A stretch of 64,000 nucleotides of DNA from Atriophallophorus winterbourni (lineage: Eukaryota; Platyhelminthes; Trematoda; Plagiorchiida; Microphallidae). A program made the translations under genes and the position numbers. Positions 9,895 to 20,545 of the stretch are shown here, in pieces. The notes under the pieces were generated by a model, which worked only from the letters and a program-made list of their open reading frames with translations, was not told the origin of the DNA and ran no database searches. Numbering within the stretch: the stretch's first letter is position 1; each line of letters begins with the position of its first letter. The stretch covers positions 1-64,000 of the forward strand of contig JACCGJ010001312.1 of NCBI GenBank assembly GCA_013407085.1, read 5' to 3'.

Positions 9895-10840
9895 TTGACG
9901 GTTAAAACCTTTTTTACCATTTCACCACTCTTTCAAGGCGCTTGGATCCCGATCATACTGTCCCTACCTAAATAATTCAGAGAACACGAAATGGCTTATG
10001 GGGTGTGCGACGAATGTTCGTGCAAATATAGATTTTCTTTTTTCGACTTGCATTTGCTGAGTGACCGCGGCCGTATTCACGATTTCCAGGAAAATTCTTT
10101 GGCATCATAACTTACAATTATGTCCACCATCTCTTGCATACACGTGCGAGTTCGACTCTATAGCTTTTTAAATAGATTATTTTCAACTTTTTAACCATAA
10201 TCCCATTATCCAAAAGTGGCTTACAAGCTCGACTTGATTACCATTCCTCAAAAGTTTCAAGACATACGGATACTGGCTGCACTGCCGTTAACTGATGAGT
10301 GCAAACAACACTAAACCGGTCTTTGGGTGTTGTGTGATGAAAATGCATGCAAATGGGAATCTTTATATCATGATTCTTGGTTTACCATCATCTAAATTTG
10401 TTATAACATATGTGATTGAACATAATGATCGTGCCAACCTTATCGAAAAGCTCAACTTGTTTACCGTTCCTCCACTGCTTCAAGGCATGTGGGCTTTGCT
10501 CTTATTGAGCGCAAACACTGCAAAACCGGTCGTAGGATGTGTGATGAAAATGCATGCAAATGAGCATTTTGGTTCATGATTATGCGTTCAACCCCATTAT
10601 ACATGTGCTTGGACACGTGATTGAACAGGTTGGTCGTACCAGCCTTATCCAACAGTGGCATACAAGCGCTACTTGTTTACCATTACTTCACTGTTTCAGG
10701 CGCATGCGGATCCTAATGTCCCTACTTGATGAGTGCAGACGGCAAGTAACCGGACGTAGGGTGTGTGTGATGGCAATGCATGCAAATGAAGATATTTGTT
10801 ACGTAATCCTAGTAGTTATGCCCATTTACACATGTGAGCC
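9895..10840 (+). repeat. Tandem array of four R2-related units
   Basis: Four diverged units of about 215-240 bp follow each other. Each holds a block like TTTACCATTCCTCCACTGTT, then a TGATGAGTGCAAACA-like block, then an AACCGGT-like block, then GTGTGATGAAAATGCATGCA. The AACCGGT-like blocks fall at about 10314, 10534 and 10749; the first unit (from 9905) is the most decayed. The core matches R2, but the GAAA of the hammerhead is mutated (TAAA, CAAA, GTAA) in every unit. Confidence 0.6.
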
Positions 10841-11060
10841 ATTGTTTCAACAGAACTTAACCGTGTTCACTTGCATCAGATTGATGTGAATAAAAATAGA
10901 CCACTTATCCTGGTCATGCCCATGTGACATGATATACCCTAGGCTTAATTTCGGCTGTTTAGCCGTATGGTTCAATCAGTGATAGTCGGTTGACTGCTAC
11001 TTATCCTGACTATCGCACTTTGTCTGATGAATTTTCTGTGTTAGAAGTGAAACATTACCC
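10841..11060 (+). mobile_element. Penelope-like element 3' region (family R4)
   Basis: Matches the reverse complement of 43735-44010, which lies directly downstream of a GIY-YIG fragment. Shared blocks: ACCGTGTTCACTTG, ATCAGATTGATGTG, CTTATCCTGGTCATGCCCA, then CTGATGAATTTTCTGTGTTA before GAAAC. It is the untranslated 3' part of a Penelope-like element; no coding part remains here. Confidence 0.5.
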
Positions 11061-11079
11061 AAAATCTATTCTAACCGAT

Positions 11080-11745
11080 TGCACTCAAATCTGCTGCAAA
11101 ACATTAGCATTGCTCAGAAGGATATTTGGTCGTTTCTCAAAGCAGATACTCCCACATATATCAGACCAACAATGGAGTATGCTGTTCAAGCATGGTCCCC
11201 ATGGTTACAAAAGGACACGACCTTACTCAACGGGTATACCACCGCGCTAGAAAACTGGTTACCGGACTATGCAACAGGCCATACGAGGAGAGGATTGCAT
11301 CTCCGAACCTATTTGACTTTTCGTACCGCCGTGTCAGGATTGATTCGATTCTGCTGTTCAACATTCTGCATACAGTGAATCACCCACTTGAACACCTGTC
11401 TCATTGGCAAGAAGTACGTGGTAGAAGATCTCATGGCTACAGGTGATCCATTTCACACTCTAGATAAAATTGTCGAAAGTTCTTTTTTGCTGTACGATTG
11501 TGTTTTATATAGACCTCTCTGCCCCAACTATCATTAGTGCATCAAGCCTGTACATGTTCGAGGCAGAACTTGACAAGTACATTTTGACCAAATTCAACCT
11601 CGCACATCAATATATAAACGGACTTTCCATATTGACTAGAAAACTTTGTTGTTTTGTATGCATTCCCTATATTTCTAATCTATCGTTACTGTAAAGTATT
11701 TGCTTTTCAGACCCTTAAAACATTGAATTACTTTGAATTGTGAGT
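11080..11745 (+). pseudogene. CR1-like LINE fragment E (RT C-terminus and tail)
   Basis: Frames shift repeatedly but read QILPHIS..NGVCCSSMVPMV, then YHRARKLVTGLCNRPYEERI and LFDFSYRRVR, IDSILLFNILHTVNHPLEHL. It is closely related to the same region of element M (23250-23560). It ends with a 3' UTR and TTGAATTACTTTGAATTG near 11724-11741. Confidence 0.8.
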
Positions 11746-12481
11746 ACACGATCGTTCCCAAACATACTGCAATCAATTAACTGTGCATGTAGATGACCTT
11801 TCACTTCACTCATTAGAATACTAAAAGCAACGCGAGGCTGATTTCCATTTCCAACTACACTTGGATGAATAATACACGAAGCGATGTGTCGTAGAGACTG
11901 CTATTTTCTTTCTGTACGCGAATATCTACGTGATATTCGCACGAAGATAAATTAACAATTGCTCAAAGATAATATATTCAACAGATAACCTGTAATATTG
12001 AAACAGATTAATAATACTGAGTTGACGAGAACTTTTAGATTTAATTAAAAGTGCGGTAATTGCAGCTCTAAGATACGCCGATACTCCTATTCTTGGGCAC
12101 AAAGAGAATTCGTTTCAAACCCTCATCTTAATGCTTTACACACTGCTGTTTGATCAAACCCAATGACGATGGATTGATTTTACTTAGACTACGTGAATAA
12201 TCGCTTATTTGCTTCTCCACAAGAGTCTTCCGATTTAATAAACCAGCTGAAATGCTCAAAAGTTTAAGCTACTGAATGCTGCGTATATTTTATGCCACTC
12301 GCGTGACGTGCTTTAACGTAACACATGGTGGACTGTTGAAATGTATACGTATTATTCGTATTATTGAACATCATGGTGTTGTTTCGTCACTTACTCTTCG
12401 CCTTTCAGATATTGATACGCGCGGCGGTTATTTTTCAAAATAGCTACGATGTCTTCTTTTTCGCCTGGATGTGCGTGTTTT
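11746..12481. other. No gene seen; probable 3' flank of the DAZAP1-like gene
   Basis: No domain or repeat recognised. The 3' UTR of the minus-strand gene at 12482-14833 must lie here, but I cannot fix a polyadenylation site. Confidence 0.45.
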
Positions 12482-14833
12482 TTAACGCGCAGTATGATAC
12501 TCAGAATACCGAGCGAGTTGGATGGAGTGGTGAAAGTCTCCGGCCGCTCCTGCTGGTCCTTGGCATTCAAGTTCCATAGCTTCGTGTGCGTGAATTATCT
12601 TTTTCGCGTTTGTATCTTGTTCCAGCTTAGCGTTTGATGTTGACTTCCGGTATAACCAATCAGCAAAACCTGAATCATTAGATTCTTTTAGCTTTTGGTT
12701 ACTTTCCACCGTTCTGATTGATGTTGCAGTAACCTGGCTTGAGGACTGACCGGCTTTCTCTGATGGATGTTGGTATAACTTATCCGTATTACTCCTATCG
12801 TTGTTAACGTTGTTTTTTGTAACGTTCATATTTTGTTCTATTCCTAGATTGTTTTGTAAAGTGTAGCCCTGGGTTTTGTTATTTAAGGAGTAATCTCTCG
12901 CCGATTCCGGTGGAATTTCTCTCGTGCTTGGCTGTCCAATCAAATTTTGTAATGCGACTTTATCATCCCATTTACCTGACCACGAATTTGGAGACAAAAT
13001 ATTGTTTTCTTGGCATCTAGTTCGCTCGACATGTCTTTTTGTTTGTTCTTCAGTAGTATTCATCATATTGTCAGCCGTGTCACCAGATGCTTTTGTTTTC
13101 GCTAGTTTATCACCGTCTTGCTCCATCGACTTCATTTCTATTTCAATCTTTTGGTTTTCTACTGACAGTTCATCCGTACTCTTCGAAAACACACTGTGAC
13201 ACGTCGATTCCGAAACAGCCATTGTGACGGGCTGTGTAAGAACACCGTTTGGTAGGTTTGTATAATTTTGCTGAATGCCGGATTGCGTTGAATTCCAATT
13301 TATGGGGAGAGATGAATAACACAAGTTCGAAGCAGTTGGATTCCATGAATGTTGCGCAAGAATGTGATTTGCTGGATTAATAATAGTGGAATTTTGTACG
13401 CCATTTCCAGCGGCTGCCACCAAGATGGTAGGATATGCGGTTCTATTCATTCGCCCTTGCTCCTGTCTATTATCATCCGCCGAAGGAGTACCGGAACTTG
13501 ACGTTATATCGCCAGTGCTTACAATTGTTGTTGGTTGCTGCAATGAATATGACGCTGTGATTGACGATTCTGGTTGTATAGGAACCGCTGCGTATTGAGG
13601 GCACAATGTATAATATGGCGCAATTATGGGACCGATTTCTGTGGGAACGTCGGACGAGGCTGTTGAGCTTCCAATACTTTGATTTTGTGTGATTGGGAAT
13701 GTGGAACCCGGTATGTTATTACTGATAAGATGTTGTGAATGCCAATGCTGAAACGAAGTCGGGGACAATGCAGCTATCTGCCAATTTGCTGTACCTTTTT
13801 CAGAACTCAAAAATGGGTTGATGCCGACAGGTTGTTGTGTTGCTGCTATATATGCTGGCGGAAGTAGCTGATATGAGATCGGAGTGTACATTGTAGTGGG
13901 TGTCGGTGTGAGTTGATTATACTGAGTGTTTGCGATCATCATTGGGATAGATTGTTTGTTACCTGCAAGGTTTTCTGTTTGTTGGACGCTCTCCGTAGAC
14001 TTCAAAGAGTTGACATTTGTTGGAGTAAATGAATTTGATAGATATATGTTATCCAAAGTTGCACCAAATGCACCATGATTGTGGTCATAATAGTTTATTG
14101 GATGTGAACGGATTGAATTCGACAGTCCAATCGGCAAGCACGTAGCTTGGGGGGGTAAGTATGATATGGCGTTGGTGTATGGTGTTAAGAAATTGCCAAC
14201 TTCTGTGCTATTTTCAAAATTAGCCGTGCATGTACCATCTGTAGGATTGTTATTGATTAGAGCTGTTCCAGATAAGGTAGAGCTAGTCCCGATTCTTCTT
14301 CCGAAATTTGGAGGTTCCATTGCTTTAATTTCCACTTGTTTTGTGTTCATCATAACATAATGCAGTCCGATCAGGCGTTTAACAACTGATTCATCTTCGA
14401 ATCCAACAAAAGCGAATCCACGATGTCGTTGTTTGTTCGAATCCATCATCAAGTTGACATCTGTCACCCTGCCAAACTGACGGAAAAAGTTTCTGATTGA
14501 CTCGGCGTCTTGGTCCAATCCGATTCCCCCAACAAAAATTTTCAAGCTTCTCCTATTGCGTCCTTTCATATTGACATTACATTGTTTTGCATCGACTTCT
14601 TTTCCATCTAGTAGATGTGGCTTTGCCTCAAGAGCTACGTTCACCGCTCCAGGCTCCCGATATTTCACATAACCGAATCCTCGTGACCTACCAGTTTTAT
14701 TATCCATCATCACTACAGCGTCATCTACTTCGCCGAATCGGGAAAAGTAGATTCTCAGACTAGCATTATTCGTAGCCTGTGACAGACCACCAACAAACAA
14801 CTTTCCGATTTCATTACCTTCAGAATCCGTCAT
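12482..14833 (-). CDS. DAZAP1/Musashi-type RNA-binding protein with two RRMs
   Basis: A 783-residue protein in one uninterrupted frame. RRM1 spans about residues 11-86 with RNP2 LFVGGL (12-17) and RNP1 RGFGYVKY (51-58). RRM2 spans about 97-173 with RNP2 IFVGGI (99-104) and RNP1 RGFAFVGF (138-145). The EIGKLFVGGL opening and the HLLDGKEVDAK block resemble DAZAP1; the VEIKAMEP end of RRM2 resembles DAZAP1 and Musashi. Family members bind single-stranded RNA and act in translation and splicing control. Residues 175-783 are low-complexity, rich in N, Q, S, T and P, with no other domain seen. The start is supported by an in-frame TGA two codons upstream (14839-14837). Human DAZAP1 is about 400 residues, so the tail is unusually long. 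No intron interrupts the frame; it may be a genuine single coding exon or an old retrogene. The exact orthology (DAZAP1, Musashi or hnRNP A-like) is not settled by eye. Confidence 0.88.
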   Translation of the reverse strand: MTDSEGNEIGKLFVGGLSQATNNASLRIYFSRFGEVDDAVVMMDNKTGRSRGFGYVKYREPGAVNVALEAKPHLLDGKEVDAKQCNVNMKGRNRRSLKIFVGGIGLDQDAESIRNFFRQFGRVTDVNLMMDSNKQRHRGFAFVGFEDESVVKRLIGLHYVMMNTKQVEIKAMEPPNFGRRIGTSSTLSGTALINNNPTDGTCTANFENSTEVGNFLTPYTNAISYLPPQATCLPIGLSNSIRSHPINYYDHNHGAFGATLDNIYLSNSFTPTNVNSLKSTESVQQTENLAGNKQSIPMMIANTQYNQLTPTPTTMYTPISYQLLPPAYIAATQQPVGINPFLSSEKGTANWQIAALSPTSFQHWHSQHLISNNIPGSTFPITQNQSIGSSTASSDVPTEIGPIIAPYYTLCPQYAAVPIQPESSITASYSLQQPTTIVSTGDITSSSGTPSADDNRQEQGRMNRTAYPTILVAAAGNGVQNSTIINPANHILAQHSWNPTASNLCYSSLPINWNSTQSGIQQNYTNLPNGVLTQPVTMAVSESTCHSVFSKSTDELSVENQKIEIEMKSMEQDGDKLAKTKASGDTADNMMNTTEEQTKRHVERTRCQENNILSPNSWSGKWDDKVALQNLIGQPSTREIPPESARDYSLNNKTQGYTLQNNLGIEQNMNVTKNNVNNDRSNTDKLYQHPSEKAGQSSSQVTATSIRTVESNQKLKESNDSGFADWLYRKSTSNAKLEQDTNAKKIIHAHEAMELECQGPAGAAGDFHHSIQLARYSEYHTAR

Positions 14834-15649
14834 TGGTCATAGAGCGAATACGGGAACTAAGGTTGCCAATGTGTGCATGAAGATTACTCAGATATACGAT
14901 GTTAGATATACGAACTAATATATAATCCACCCGTAATTGGATCGCTTGTTCCCGAAGGCCATTTACTTCAAGTCAGAGTAATTTCGATCGATTGAAAAAA
15001 TCAAAATCCATGGATCGATAATAGAACCTGTGATTCATGCTACACACAACAAGCATACTTTTTCCCCATGTTTAATGTTACAGATCCAGTGAAACAACTA
15101 TTTGGCCCTTGAAGGTTTTATACAATTTTCTTCAAAAACTTTAAAATTTATTAGAAATTATCTGTGGCTAGAAGGCTGAACTGGGACTTTTATCTGGTAA
15201 TACAGAGCATACGATCGTACCACAAGTTAAAACGCTGCCATCAAAACGTTTGGATAACTCCTAAATGGATGTTTTCAAACTGTCTAAACTAAAGATTTAC
15301 TAATTTCTGTTATTGGGAAACTTTAATTTGGTTAAACTAAAGATGAAGTGTAAACACTACTTTTTCAATTATCAATACAACTTTTGTGACAATATATAAC
15401 AAATTATTTATCTGTGCGTATTAGTTAATTAGTCACTTAATTTCGCAGAATTCTTTTATATCTATTATGGTCTCTCGAGGTTCATTCTGAGTCAATTGCT
15501 CATTTTGCAGTCTTCTGAATTTGACCTAATTTATTGAAACATTCACTTGTCAAGAAAATAAAGTTTGCAATAAATCGGTTATAGCAAGTGTTTGTCAAAT
15601 TGTTCTAATGTGGAGATAGTTCAAGACCTCAATATTCAGTGTGTAATTC
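14834..15649. other. Upstream flank of the DAZAP1-like gene; no gene seen
   Basis: AT-rich sequence that should contain the promoter and 5' UTR of the minus-strand gene. I see no dependable TATA or initiator element. Confidence 0.45.
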
Positions 15650-16865
15650 AAGGTAATTCAAGATTTTTAATGGTCTAAAAAGCAACAAGCTTAACAACAA
15701 CCATAGGATGGTAAAAATTGAAATTTAAGTGTATAAACAATATAAGAACATAGATTAAACAGTATATAAGTGTTCTGGAAACGAATAATGCAATAAAAAT
15801 TCGTCTAATTTCGTTTTAAAGTCATGCAAGCTAGTGACGTGAGCAACGGTTGAAGGTAAACTGTTCCAAGTAAAACAGACACGGACAGAGTAAAAATACC
15901 TCCTACAGTTCAGGTGGGAATGGGGTACGACCAGCACATATTCATGTGTCCGATAACTCCTCGTATCCCTTCGCGTGAATAAATCCTATAGGGGATGGTT
16001 GGGGTATGGAATGTTTTGTAAAGTAAGATAAGGTCTCCTCTGATTCGTCGATAGGGAAAATCGAACAGATTCAGTTGAGCTATCATTTCTTTATATGGTT
16101 TGTTTCGGATGCTGAGAACTAGTTTCGTTGAGCGGTGATAGATTCGCTGCATAAGTTCCACATCCCTCTTGAGCCACGGAGACCATGACTGCACACCGTA
16201 TTCCATGACTGGTCTCAAGTATGTATTCATGATCCTTGGGAATATCTTGGGCGAAAATTTCCCAAATACACGTTTGAGTAGATTTAGAACACGTGTTGCT
16301 TTTTTAAAGGCACTGTTAGTTTGAAGTGATGTTTTTAAACTGGAGCATATCCAGACACCCAAATCTTTTTCTTCACTGCAATTTTCAAGGGCATGCGAAC
16401 CTATGTGATATGTGAACTCTACTCGATTCCCCACATTCATGATCCTGCATTTGTTGAAATTAAACGGCAGTTTGTTCTTCAACGACCAGCTGTGAAGCGT
16501 ATCAAGATCCTTTTGTAATAGCAGACAGTCTTCTGGACTACGAATGCTGCGCCAAATCTTTATGTCGTCCGCAAATAACGAAATGTTACATCGAACAATT
16601 TCCGGTATTTCATTGACATAAACCAGAAAGAGGATCGGACCAAGGACTGAGCCTTGGGGAACTCCGCTAGTTGCTGCAATTGGTTTGGATAATGCACCAT
16701 CAACACGTACCTGGTTAGTGCGATTTGTTAGGTAGTCATTTAGCCAATTCAGCAACTTTCCAGTGATACCAAGCCTTTCAAGCTTCTGCAGTAGTAGGGA
16801 ATGGTCAACACGATCGAATGCTTTTGAAATATCTAAGTAGCACGCGTGAACTGTGTGCGCTATGA
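15650..16865 (-). pseudogene. CR1-like LINE fragment F (RT, nearly open, with tail)
   Basis: The minus strand has 281 open codons (16755-15910) that start within the RT and read WLNDYLTNRTNQVRVDGAL, TSGVPQGSVLGPILFLVYVN, LFADDIKIW (catalytic FADD) and KDLGVWICSSLK. The frame continues through IMNTYLRPVMEYGVQSWSPW and IYHRSTKLVLSIRNKPYKEM, then shifts frame near 15935 into FTWNSLPSTVAHVTSLHDFK. RT motif A (KAFDRVDH) lies just upstream at 16830-16790. The 3' tail ends at 15650 with the ATTCAAGGTAATTCAAG repeat. Only the 5' half and a C-terminal frameshift are lost, so this is a rather young copy. Confidence 0.87.
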
Positions 16866-17322
16866 CGTGCTGCTAACTCGTCGCATACTAATGCTCGACT
16901 TTCTCTATCGACGAATCAGAGGAGACCTTATGATATTTTACAAAATATTGCGTACCCCAAACCATTCCTTACAGGATTTATTCACGCGAAGGGATAAGAG
17001 AAATTATCGGACCTATGAATATGTGCTGGTGGTAGCCCATTCCCGCCCAAACTGTAGAAGGTATTTTTATTCCTTTCGTGTCTGTTTTACTTGCAACAGC
17101 TTTCCTTCTACCGTTGGTCACTCCACAAGCTAGCAAGACTTTAAAATAAAATTAAACGAATTTTTATTGAATTATTCGTTTCCCGAACACTTATATACTG
17201 CTTAATCTAATTCCTTTTCTAATTGTATACACTTATGTTTCAATTTTTACTATCCTATGGTTATTGCTAAGCTTGTTGCTTTTTAGACTATTAAAATTTT
17301 TGAATTACCTTGAATTACTAGG
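16866..17322 (+). pseudogene. CR1-like LINE fragment G (C-terminus and tail)
   Basis: Reads FLYRRIRGDLMIFYKILRTP, NHSLQDLFTRRDKRNY, RPNCRRYFYSFRVCFT, stop, then FKIKLNEFLLNYSFPEHLYT. The tail ends TTGAATTACCTTGAATTAC at 17300-17318. It lies head to head with fragment F and is closely related to it (compare YSFPEHLYT in both). Confidence 0.8.
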
Positions 17323-17500
17323 TGTCTATGGCGTTGAACTGTGCGAGTTTTTTCCTCTAGCGAGAGGCTCAAGTACCAGTGAACATGCTCTAAATCTTCA
17401 GAAGCGAAGCACACAACGTCTAAAACTTGGATTCACGCTATCAACAAGAATTGTTAGCTTGTGGAATGCGCTTCCGAAAGAGGTCATTGTAGCAAGGATT
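17323..17500 (+). pseudogene. Fragment of another LINE RT C-terminus (H)
   Basis: Reads PLARGSSTSEHALNLQKRST and LSTRIVSLWNALPKEVI. It is the usual WN-LP C-terminal signature of CR1/Jockey-type RT but from a family not otherwise seen here. It is cut off by the tail of element I at 17498. Confidence 0.55.
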
Positions 17501-17609
17501 CAAGGATTCAAGGATTTATGGTTAAAAAAGTGAATACTTTACAACACCACAGGTTTACGGTATGAATAAAAACAGGAAAAATACAATAGTATAAAAGCAA
17601 TAGTGAATA

Positions 17610-19580
17610 TCAAATGTAAGGCTCACGAATGTTATTCTTTTGCATATGTGAGTCCAATTTCGATTTAAAAGCCGCCAAGTAAGGAGAGTCCACCACATGT
17701 TGGGGTAGGGAATTCCAAAGAAATATAGCACGTACGGTGAAGAAAATGGCGCCCTGACAATCAATACGGGAACTTGGAACGTAAAGGGATAAGGTATGTC
17801 CGCGTCTCACTTTCCCATCACACACATTGAGCAAGTGTTTTAGTAGATGTCCTTCAGTAGACACAATTCTATATGTCAGAATAATATCGCGTCGTATCCT
17901 CCTTTGGGTAAAGTCGCATAGACCCAAACGTCGCAATCTTTCGGTGTACGGCACATTGCGAAGACCCACCACTAACTTTGTTGCTCTATGATAGATTTTA
18001 TCGAAGAGAGCAATTTCTTTTCGCAGCCAAGGAGCCCAGACCTCTACCGCATACTCCATCGTAGGGCGAAGGTAGACATCCATTATCCTTCGTAATGTTA
18101 CCAGAGAGAATCTTCCAAATATTTTTCTAAAGATACCCAACAATCTGTTTGCCCGTCGATATATGTTCTGGCAGTGAACTGTGCTCTTCAGGTTCCCGCT
18201 AATCCACACTCCAAGATCTTTTTCCAACGAGCTCCATGCTAGGTTTTCAGTTCCTAATCGATATGTCCAAGAAACATTCATGCCAAGATGGAGCATCTTA
18301 CATTTCTGTATGTTGAATGACATGGCATTCATGACCGCCCAATTCGACACGCTGTCCAAATCCATTTGCAGTTTCTCACCATCCTCTGCAGAACTTATTG
18401 GCGTCCAAATTTTCATATCATCCGCGAACAGGACCATTTTGGACGATATGAGGGGTGGTAAATCATTTATGTACAGCAGAAAGAGGAGCGGGCCCAGCAC
18501 AGATCCTTGTGGGACTCCACTGGTGGTTTTGAACGTTTGGGATAGCGCTCCGTTAACTTTAACTTGGGCGTCGCGATCTGAGAGAGAGTCGCACAACCAT
18601 GAGAGGAGTGGATCACATATTCTTAAACGCATCAGTTTTTGAAGAAGCAAATGATGATCGACTCTGTCAAAAGCTTTCGAAATGTCTAGGTAACAGACGT
18701 GGATGCAAGAACTTCTATCCAACTTCTTTGCCCAGTCGTCTAACGCTATGGGAAGATTCGTTAGACATGAGCGATGAGATCGAAATCCATGCTGCGCTGG
18801 TAAAAACAAATTCTGCGATTCAAAGTGTGCAACCATTCTTTTCGAGACTATACGTTCCATGAGCTTAGCAATTACAGGTAAAAGTGTGACGGGACGATAA
18901 TTTCCAGCGTCAGATCGGCAACCGCCTTTGAAGATAGGTGTTATCACGCCGGACTTCCAATCTTTCGGTACAACTCCCTTAAGCAACGAATAGTTAAACA
19001 GGCTGAGGAGCGGTTCACAAAGCTGACGGTGACAGAACCTGAGCACATCCGGTGTGATGCCATCCGCTCCTGGGGATTTTCTTACATTTAGTTTGAGTAA
19101 ATGACTTGCAACAATCATTGGATTTATCGAAATATCGTACAATGTTTCGATTCCTGGTTCGATTGAATACTCAAAACGTTCCCCTAAAACCTTTGGCACG
19201 AACACTTTAGAGTAGTAAACGGCTAGAGCATTTGCGGTTTCCAACGCTGTTTCAGTAAGTTTTTCACCATTCTGGATGGGAAAAATACCTGGTTTGACTT
19301 TCGCTTTCGCGTTCATGATTTTGTATAGTAATTTTGGGTTGCGTTCCATTTTTGACAGCAGCATCAATTGGTGCGCTTCCTTATCCTCTCGAATAAGTGC
19401 AGTCACTTTGTTGCGTAACATACGGAAATGTTGCCAAGAGGTAGAAGTATTGTTGGCTTTGTGCTGCACCCACGCTGCTCGCTTCAGTGCTATCCACTTT
19501 TTTGTTCTGCTGCGGACAACAAAACGAAGTTCATCCACGCACCTTTTCTGAACGATCTGCGAGTCCTCGACTATCTTCAA
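17610..19580 (-). CDS. CR1-like reverse transcriptase, 656 open codons
   Basis: The frame shows the full RT in order: the linker with KAKVKPGIFPIQNG, SPGADGITPDVLRF, VPKDWKSGVITPIFKGG, NYRPVTLLPVIAKLMERIV, HGFRSHRSCLTN and YLDISKAFDRVDH (first catalytic Asp). It continues with TSGVPQGSVLGPLLFLLYIN, LFADDMKIW (catalytic Asp pair), KDLGVWIS, RIMDVYLRPTMEYAVEVWAP and the C-terminal AIFLWNSLPQHVVDSPYL. All catalytic residues are intact and the frame is uninterrupted to the stop at 17610. The first codon is TTG and a TGA lies two codons upstream, so the frame is a fragment of a longer polyprotein, not a gene with its own start. In the live element it would copy its RNA at a nicked target. Confidence 0.85.
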   Translation of the reverse strand: MKIVEDSQIVQKRCVDELRFVVRSRTKKWIALKRAAWVQHKANNTSTSWQHFRMLRNKVTALIREDKEAHQLMLLSKMERNPKLLYKIMNAKAKVKPGIFPIQNGEKLTETALETANALAVYYSKVFVPKVLGERFEYSIEPGIETLYDISINPMIVASHLLKLNVRKSPGADGITPDVLRFCHRQLCEPLLSLFNYSLLKGVVPKDWKSGVITPIFKGGCRSDAGNYRPVTLLPVIAKLMERIVSKRMVAHFESQNLFLPAQHGFRSHRSCLTNLPIALDDWAKKLDRSSCIHVCYLDISKAFDRVDHHLLLQKLMRLRICDPLLSWLCDSLSDRDAQVKVNGALSQTFKTTSGVPQGSVLGPLLFLLYINDLPPLISSKMVLFADDMKIWTPISSAEDGEKLQMDLDSVSNWAVMNAMSFNIQKCKMLHLGMNVSWTYRLGTENLAWSSLEKDLGVWISGNLKSTVHCQNIYRRANRLLGIFRKIFGRFSLVTLRRIMDVYLRPTMEYAVEVWAPWLRKEIALFDKIYHRATKLVVGLRNVPYTERLRRLGLCDFTQRRIRRDIILTYRIVSTEGHLLKHLLNVCDGKVRRGHTLSLYVPSSRIDCQGAIFFTVRAIFLWNSLPQHVVDSPYLAAFKSKLDSHMQKNNIREPYI

Positions 19581-19599
19581 GATTCAAGATTCAAGATCT

Positions 19600-20545
19600 T
19601 CAGTTTCAGAAAACCTACAAGTTCGTTCCATTACGCGTCAGGGCTTATGTTGTCCATCTGAAAATGCGGAATCTGCACGAGCGATTTACTAAGGGCCAAT
19701 TTATCTACCCGTCGAACCAACACATTCGGAGCAAGCGATTGCTGAGTACTGCAAACATAGTCGAACACAAGCACTGAATGGTGCTAAGACCCAGTGAAGC
19801 CTGGAATTCGATCGCTTCGATAGATTGTTCTTCCGATGTTAACACCAAATCCAAGACAGATGGGCGGTCAGAACCTCTCCTTCCGGGTGCATTCGTGAAC
19901 ATGGTTGTATGACGGGACTGAATCTAGTACCTCTCTAAATCGGTATTCTAGCGTTTGTGGGGAGTGATCGTCCCTGAGATAAAGGGTGGGCAGATTAAAA
20001 ACACCCATAATAAGTGTCGTTGCTTGCTGTGTACAAGTCAAGCGCTGAAGCACTTGGATCAACATTTCGTTTTACGACTCCGTAGATGAAGGGGACCGGT
20101 AGACCACACCAATAATGCAAACTTCACCAGACATCAGCGTTAAAGAGCACCAAATTGTATCCTCGAGCGTGAATTCTGTCTTGTCTATTGGATGGCACTG
20201 GAGTCGATTATGGTAATAAAGAGCAACACCAACACCACTTCTCTCTCGATCGTTCCTTATCAAATTCATATTTGGAATTGATATCTCCGTTTCAATCAAT
20301 TGGGAAGAATACCATATTTCTGTAATGGCGATAATGTCAGGTGAGTAGCGCGAACATATCTCAGTTAGCTTAGCTAATTTGTTTGGAAGGCTTTGTGCAT
20401 TTGTATATAAACATCTTATAAAGTTTGTGGTGTTCAAATCATGAAAAGTTACCAAAGGGCCGACTCGGTTGATGACATTCATGACATTCAGGTTGAACCA
20501 CAGGTAAAGGATAAAGGTGAGAAACTGTGCGTGGAGAAGCCACAT
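19600..20545 (-). pseudogene. Endonuclease domain of LINE I, frameshifted
   Basis: Begins with LYTNAQSLPNKLAKLTEI and SPDIIAITEIWYSS, the APE-type endonuclease opening with the catalytic Glu in TEIW. It continues with GVGVALYYHN and CIIGVVYRSPSS to a stop at about 20072. A second frame reads TLIMGVFNLPTL (the usual GDFN motif is changed to GVFN), and a third reads RPSVLDLVLTSEE. The loss of the Asp and three frame changes make it inactive. Confidence 0.8.

Larger units (their letters stand above)
17498..20545 (-). mobile_element. CR1-like LINE I, nearly full length (EN + RT + tail)
   Basis: On the minus strand the element reads from an APE-type endonuclease (20545-19660) into the reverse transcriptase (19580-17610). 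A 3' UTR follows, with a tail of AAGGATTC-type repeats (CTTGAATCCTTGAATCCTTG on the minus strand, 17520-17498). At about 3.05 kb it is the most complete LINE in the window. Damage is limited to frameshifts and stops in the endonuclease and around a CTTGAAT-like triplication at 19579-19602 between the two domains. Confidence 0.85.
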
